This document shows, piece by piece, positions 5,950-8,551 of a DNA stretch of 8,551 bases; within the stretch, counting starts at the first letter, position 1; every line of letters starts with the position of its first letter. The position numbers and the translations under genes were made by a program. The notes under the pieces are model-generated. The model ran no database searches. It was not told where the DNA came from and saw only the letters and a program-made list of their open reading frames with translations. This stretch comes from CAYLXU01 sp964388055 (GTDB lineage: Bacteria > Patescibacteriota > Minisyncoccia > UBA6257 > JACRHW01). The stretch covers positions 1 to 8,551 of the forward strand of contig CAYLXU010000039.1 in NCBI GenBank assembly GCA_964388055.1, written 5' to 3'.

Positions 5950-5978
5950 TAATCTCCCCACCTGCTTTTTCATGTCAA
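5950..5978 (-). promoter_or_regulatory. Weak candidate promoter of rny
   Basis: A perfect TTGACA -35 box on the minus strand (5973-5978) is followed after 17 bases by AGATTA (5950-5955), a poor -10 box, about 20 bases before the start codon. A second perfect minus-strand TTGACA lies at 6092-6097 with TACCCT 17 bases downstream. Either could serve rny, and I cannot choose between them. Confidence 0.25.
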
Positions 5979-6100
5979 AATACGCCAAAGAAAATTGCGG
6001 CAGAGAAAGAAAAGTTCGAAAATATAACCCAAAAATTAGCATTTGTGTGCAATAAGTTTACTACCCATAGGGTACCACCGAAATCAACCACTGTCAAAAA

Positions 6101-6129
6101 TGTACGCCCATGATGTTTTTCACTATAAT
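6101..6129 (+). promoter_or_regulatory. Candidate promoter of the phosphoketolase operon
   Basis: A perfect TATAAT -10 box lies at 6124-6129, 17 bases after TGTACG (6101-6106), a weak -35 box. Transcription would begin near 6136, about 10 bases before the ATG at 6146. The ATG at 6128 falls inside the -10 box, so this promoter would exclude the two longer starts at 6110 and 6128. Confidence 0.45.
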
Positions 6130-6145
6130 GAAAGAAAGAATTCAT

Positions 6146-8494
6146 ATGAATAACCCCATAGAATCCATAAAACAGTACGTGCAAGCCGCAAACTATCTCT
6201 CAGCGTGCCAAATCTATCTCCAAGATAATGTGTTGCTTAAAAATCGATTGGAGCCACAGCATATCAAACCCCGCCTTCTTGGACACTGGGGTACGTGCCC
6301 AGGAATCAACTTTGTCTATGCACACCTTAATCACTTCATAAAACGCCATAGTGTCTCTACAATTTTTGTGTTGGGACCAGGACACGGTTTTCCTGCACTT
6401 CAGGCAAACCTCTTTCTAGAGGGTACGTTACAGGAATATTATCCAGATGCAACACATACGGAAAATGGTATTCGATACATCTCACAACAGTTTAGCTGGC
6501 CGTACGGCTTCCCAAGTCACAGCAACCCAGGAGCCCCAGGGGTGATAGTAGAAGGAGGTGAACTTGGATACGCCCTTTCAACCTCTTACGGTGCAATCCT
6601 TGATAATCCAGAACTTCTTGCAGTGTGTCTTGTCGGCGACGGAGAAGCCGAAACCGGCGCAACCGCAACAGCATGGCATCTCAATAAATTTATAGATCCA
6701 GCCCATAATGGATCTGTGCTCCCCATCCTCCACCTTAATGGGTACAAGATATCCGGCCCCACCATTTTTGGAAGAATGACAGACAAAGAATTAAAAATGC
6801 TCTTTTCGGGCTACGGATATGAGCCTTTTATTGTTGAAGGATTCAATGTTTACAAAAAAATGTATGCCGCGCTTGATGCATGTTATGAAAAAATACGGCG
6901 TATACAACACGCGGCACGAAACGGAGAAAGAATTGTCTCTCCACGCTTCCCAATGATTATTTTAAAAACACCAAAAGGATGGACAGGTGTTAAAACCCTG
7001 CGCGGGAACAAGATTGAGGGAAACCACCTCTCCCATCAAGTAGTAGCCCCTGATGCAAAAACAGACAAGGAAGAACTTAAAGCCCTTCAAAAATGGTTAG
7101 CATCATACAAATTTCAAAACTTGTTCAATGCAGAGTCAGGTTTTGTAGAAACAGTGAAAGATATAATTCCTGAAGCACATTTACGCATGGGCGCCAATAG
7201 CCATGTCTTTCCCAAAAAAATGCGCAAGGAACTTATACTTCCCGACATCACACAGTTTACAGAAGAAGTACCAGAACCAGGTACGATCGGATCAAGCAGC
7301 ATGCGCCGCACAGGTCTTTATCTGAACGAGGTATTAAAACTAAACACCTCTCAAAGAAACTTTCGCATCATGTCTCCAGATGAGACATATTCAAATAAAA
7401 TAGATGCGGTATTTAATACCACCACTCGCGCATTTGTCTGGCCGCTTAAACCCTGGGATAAAGATATATCAAGCGACGGGCGCGTTATGGAAATGTTAAG
7501 CGAACACTCCCTTCAGGGACTTGCGCAAGGATATATACTCACCGGACGCCACGCCGTTTTCGCCTCTTATGAAGCCTTCGTGCAAGTTGTAAGCAGCATG
7601 GCCGATCAGTACGCGAAATTCCTAAAAATCGCGCGAGAAATTCCATGGAGAGGAGATGTATCTTCATTTAATTACATACTCACCTCCTCTGGGTGGCGAC
7701 AAGAACATAACGGCTTCTCACACCAAAATCCGGGTTTCATCGGAGACATGCTTGAAAAAAAAGGGTGTCTTATAAAAATATTTTTTCCACCTGATGGAAA
7801 TAGCACGCTCGCAACTCTTAAAAAATGTCTCGCATCAAAAAACGGCATCAACATAATCGTAGCGGGCAAAACCCTTGAACCACGCTGGCTTACGCCAGAA
7901 GAAGCAGAAGAAGAACTTACACGTGGTCTTATGATATGGAAGTTTGCGAGCGACGAAAACCCCGATATTGTTATTTCAGCTATTGGCGATTACCTTACTA
8001 AAGAGGCACTTGCTGCCATTTACTATATCAAACAAGAACTTCCAGAAGTTCGAACTCGTTTTGTAAACATCCTTGAACTCTCCGCCCTTGGTCTTGGTGA
8101 TACTGAATGCATGGTACCCTTTAGCGACTTCGATGATTATTTCACACACGACAAACCGGTCATCTTTAACTATCATGGATATCCCGACCACCTTAAACCC
8201 TTCCTCTTTGATAAGGGAGGCGCAGATCGTTTTATGGTAAAAGGATATATTGAAAACGGGTCAACCACCACCCCGTTTGATATGCACGTCCGAAATGAAA
8301 CAAGCAGATTTCACCTCGCAATCGACGCATTTAAAATACTCGCAAAACACAATACAATCCCCGAACACACATCTCAAATCCTCATTCAGAAATATAAGAA
8401 GAAGTTAGAAGAACATTGTGAATATATAAAGGCTCATGGGGTCGACCCAGAAGAAATAGAACAATGGCAATGGAAAAAACGTTACTTGCAATAA
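6146..8494 (+). CDS. xfp: Phosphoketolase (xylulose-5-P / fructose-6-P)
   Basis: This thiamine-diphosphate enzyme cleaves xylulose-5-phosphate, and in many members fructose-6-phosphate, with phosphate to acetyl phosphate plus glyceraldehyde-3-phosphate or erythrose-4-phosphate. The 782-residue product is close to the usual length of about 790-825. Family motifs occur in order: GHWGTCPGINF (about 46), GPGHG (77), EGGELGYALS (136), the TPP/Mg motif GDGEAETG (164-171) and HLNGYKISGPT (196). They continue with SPDET (410), LTGRH (465-469), ASYEAF with the likely catalytic Glu476, QEHNGFSHQNPG (519), and STTTPFDM near the C-terminus. By comparison with bifidobacterial enzymes the active-site histidines (47, 80, 297, 526) are present. 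The usual GPGHGGPA reads GPGHGFPA here. Start at 6146 is preferred because a TATAAT box overlaps the upstream ATGs. The 3' end overlaps acetate kinase. C5 versus C6 preference cannot be told from sequence. Confidence 0.95.
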   Translation: MNNPIESIKQYVQAANYLSACQIYLQDNVLLKNRLEPQHIKPRLLGHWGTCPGINFVYAHLNHFIKRHSVSTIFVLGPGHGFPALQANLFLEGTLQEYYPDATHTENGIRYISQQFSWPYGFPSHSNPGAPGVIVEGGELGYALSTSYGAILDNPELLAVCLVGDGEAETGATATAWHLNKFIDPAHNGSVLPILHLNGYKISGPTIFGRMTDKELKMLFSGYGYEPFIVEGFNVYKKMYAALDACYEKIRRIQHAARNGERIVSPRFPMIILKTPKGWTGVKTLRGNKIEGNHLSHQVVAPDAKTDKEELKALQKWLASYKFQNLFNAESGFVETVKDIIPEAHLRMGANSHVFPKKMRKELILPDITQFTEEVPEPGTIGSSSMRRTGLYLNEVLKLNTSQRNFRIMSPDETYSNKIDAVFNTTTRAFVWPLKPWDKDISSDGRVMEMLSEHSLQGLAQGYILTGRHAVFASYEAFVQVVSSMADQYAKFLKIAREIPWRGDVSSFNYILTSSGWRQEHNGFSHQNPGFIGDMLEKKGCLIKIFFPPDGNSTLATLKKCLASKNGINIIVAGKTLEPRWLTPEEAEEELTRGLMIWKFASDENPDIVISAIGDYLTKEALAAIYYIKQELPEVRTRFVNILELSALGLGDTECMVPFSDFDDYFTHDKPVIFNYHGYPDHLKPFLFDKGGADRFMVKGYIENGSTTTPFDMHVRNETSRFHLAIDAFKILAKHNTIPEHTSQILIQKYKKKLEEHCEYIKAHGVDPEEIEQWQWKKRYLQ

Positions 8495-8551
8495 ACATAG
8501 GAAGCGCATCGAGAAAATACGCCATCTATTCAGGAAAAGATGAGCGGTATA
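8470..8551 (+). CDS. ackA: Acetate kinase, N-terminal fragment (cut by window edge)
   Basis: Twenty-seven codons are visible, reading MEKTLLAINIGSASRKYAIY and then SGKDERY. This matches the opening of acetate kinase, whose first strand and phosphate-binding loop normally read like LVLNCGSSSLKY: the Asn, Gly-Ser, second Ser and Lys are all in place. The enzyme transfers the phosphate of acetyl phosphate to ADP, giving acetate and ATP. The gene overlaps the end of the phosphoketolase gene by 25 bases in another frame; an ATG two codons earlier (8464) is in the same frame and could be the real start. Because phosphoketolase makes acetyl phosphate, the pairing strongly supports the call despite the short sequence. 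The rest of the gene lies outside the window, so intactness cannot be judged. Confidence 0.82.
   Translation, partial: MEKTLLAINIGSASRKYAIYSGKDERY

Overview
The window looks like part of a chromosome from the Patescibacteria / Candidate Phyla Radiation, probably Paceibacteria ('Parcubacteria'). This is an inference. It rests on (i) an exported protein at the left edge carrying the PTDPWPAGSTDLGEN-type segment I associate with surface proteins of that group, (ii) small, tightly packed genes, and (iii) a fermentative phosphoketolase plus acetate kinase pair. The standard code fits: genes end in TGA, TAA or TAG, and no in-frame TGA needs to be read as glycine or tryptophan. That argues against the recoded Gracilibacteria/Absconditabacteria lineages.

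Layout. Positions 1-1681 (minus strand) hold two exported proteins in tandem. The first is a signal-peptide protein with a Ser/Thr-rich linker, a helical segment and TolB-like beta-propeller repeats. Five bases after it comes the start of a second secreted protein, cut by the window edge. Positions 1682-2097 are non-coding apart from a tRNA-Gly(TCC), a short heptad repeat in its promoter region and a perfect 20-bp inverted repeat just behind it. Positions 2098-3864 (plus strand) are a three-gene overlapping cluster: an ECF-like sigma factor, a single-pass membrane protein in the position of an anti-sigma factor, and an exported helical protein of unknown function. A perfect 36-base palindromic terminator at 3875-3910 serves this cluster and the convergent HU gene (3930-4202, minus). 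The HU upstream region has a recognisable promoter, an inverted repeat over the -10 box and a consensus DnaA box touching the -35 box. Positions 4386-5930 (minus) encode ribonuclease Y. Divergent from it, 6146-8494 (plus) encodes a phosphoketolase, and its 3' end overlaps the beginning of an acetate kinase gene that runs off the right edge.

How the genes work together. Phosphoketolase would split xylulose-5-phosphate (and/or fructose-6-phosphate) to acetyl phosphate, and acetate kinase would turn that into acetate and ATP. The overlap suggests coupled expression of a short ATP-yielding route. The sigma cluster looks like a cell-envelope signalling unit without a recognised family for its second and third members, and is the best candidate here for something undescribed. 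RNase Y and HU are housekeeping RNA-decay and nucleoid proteins. No CRISPR array, insertion sequence, phage gene or toxin-antitoxin pair was seen.
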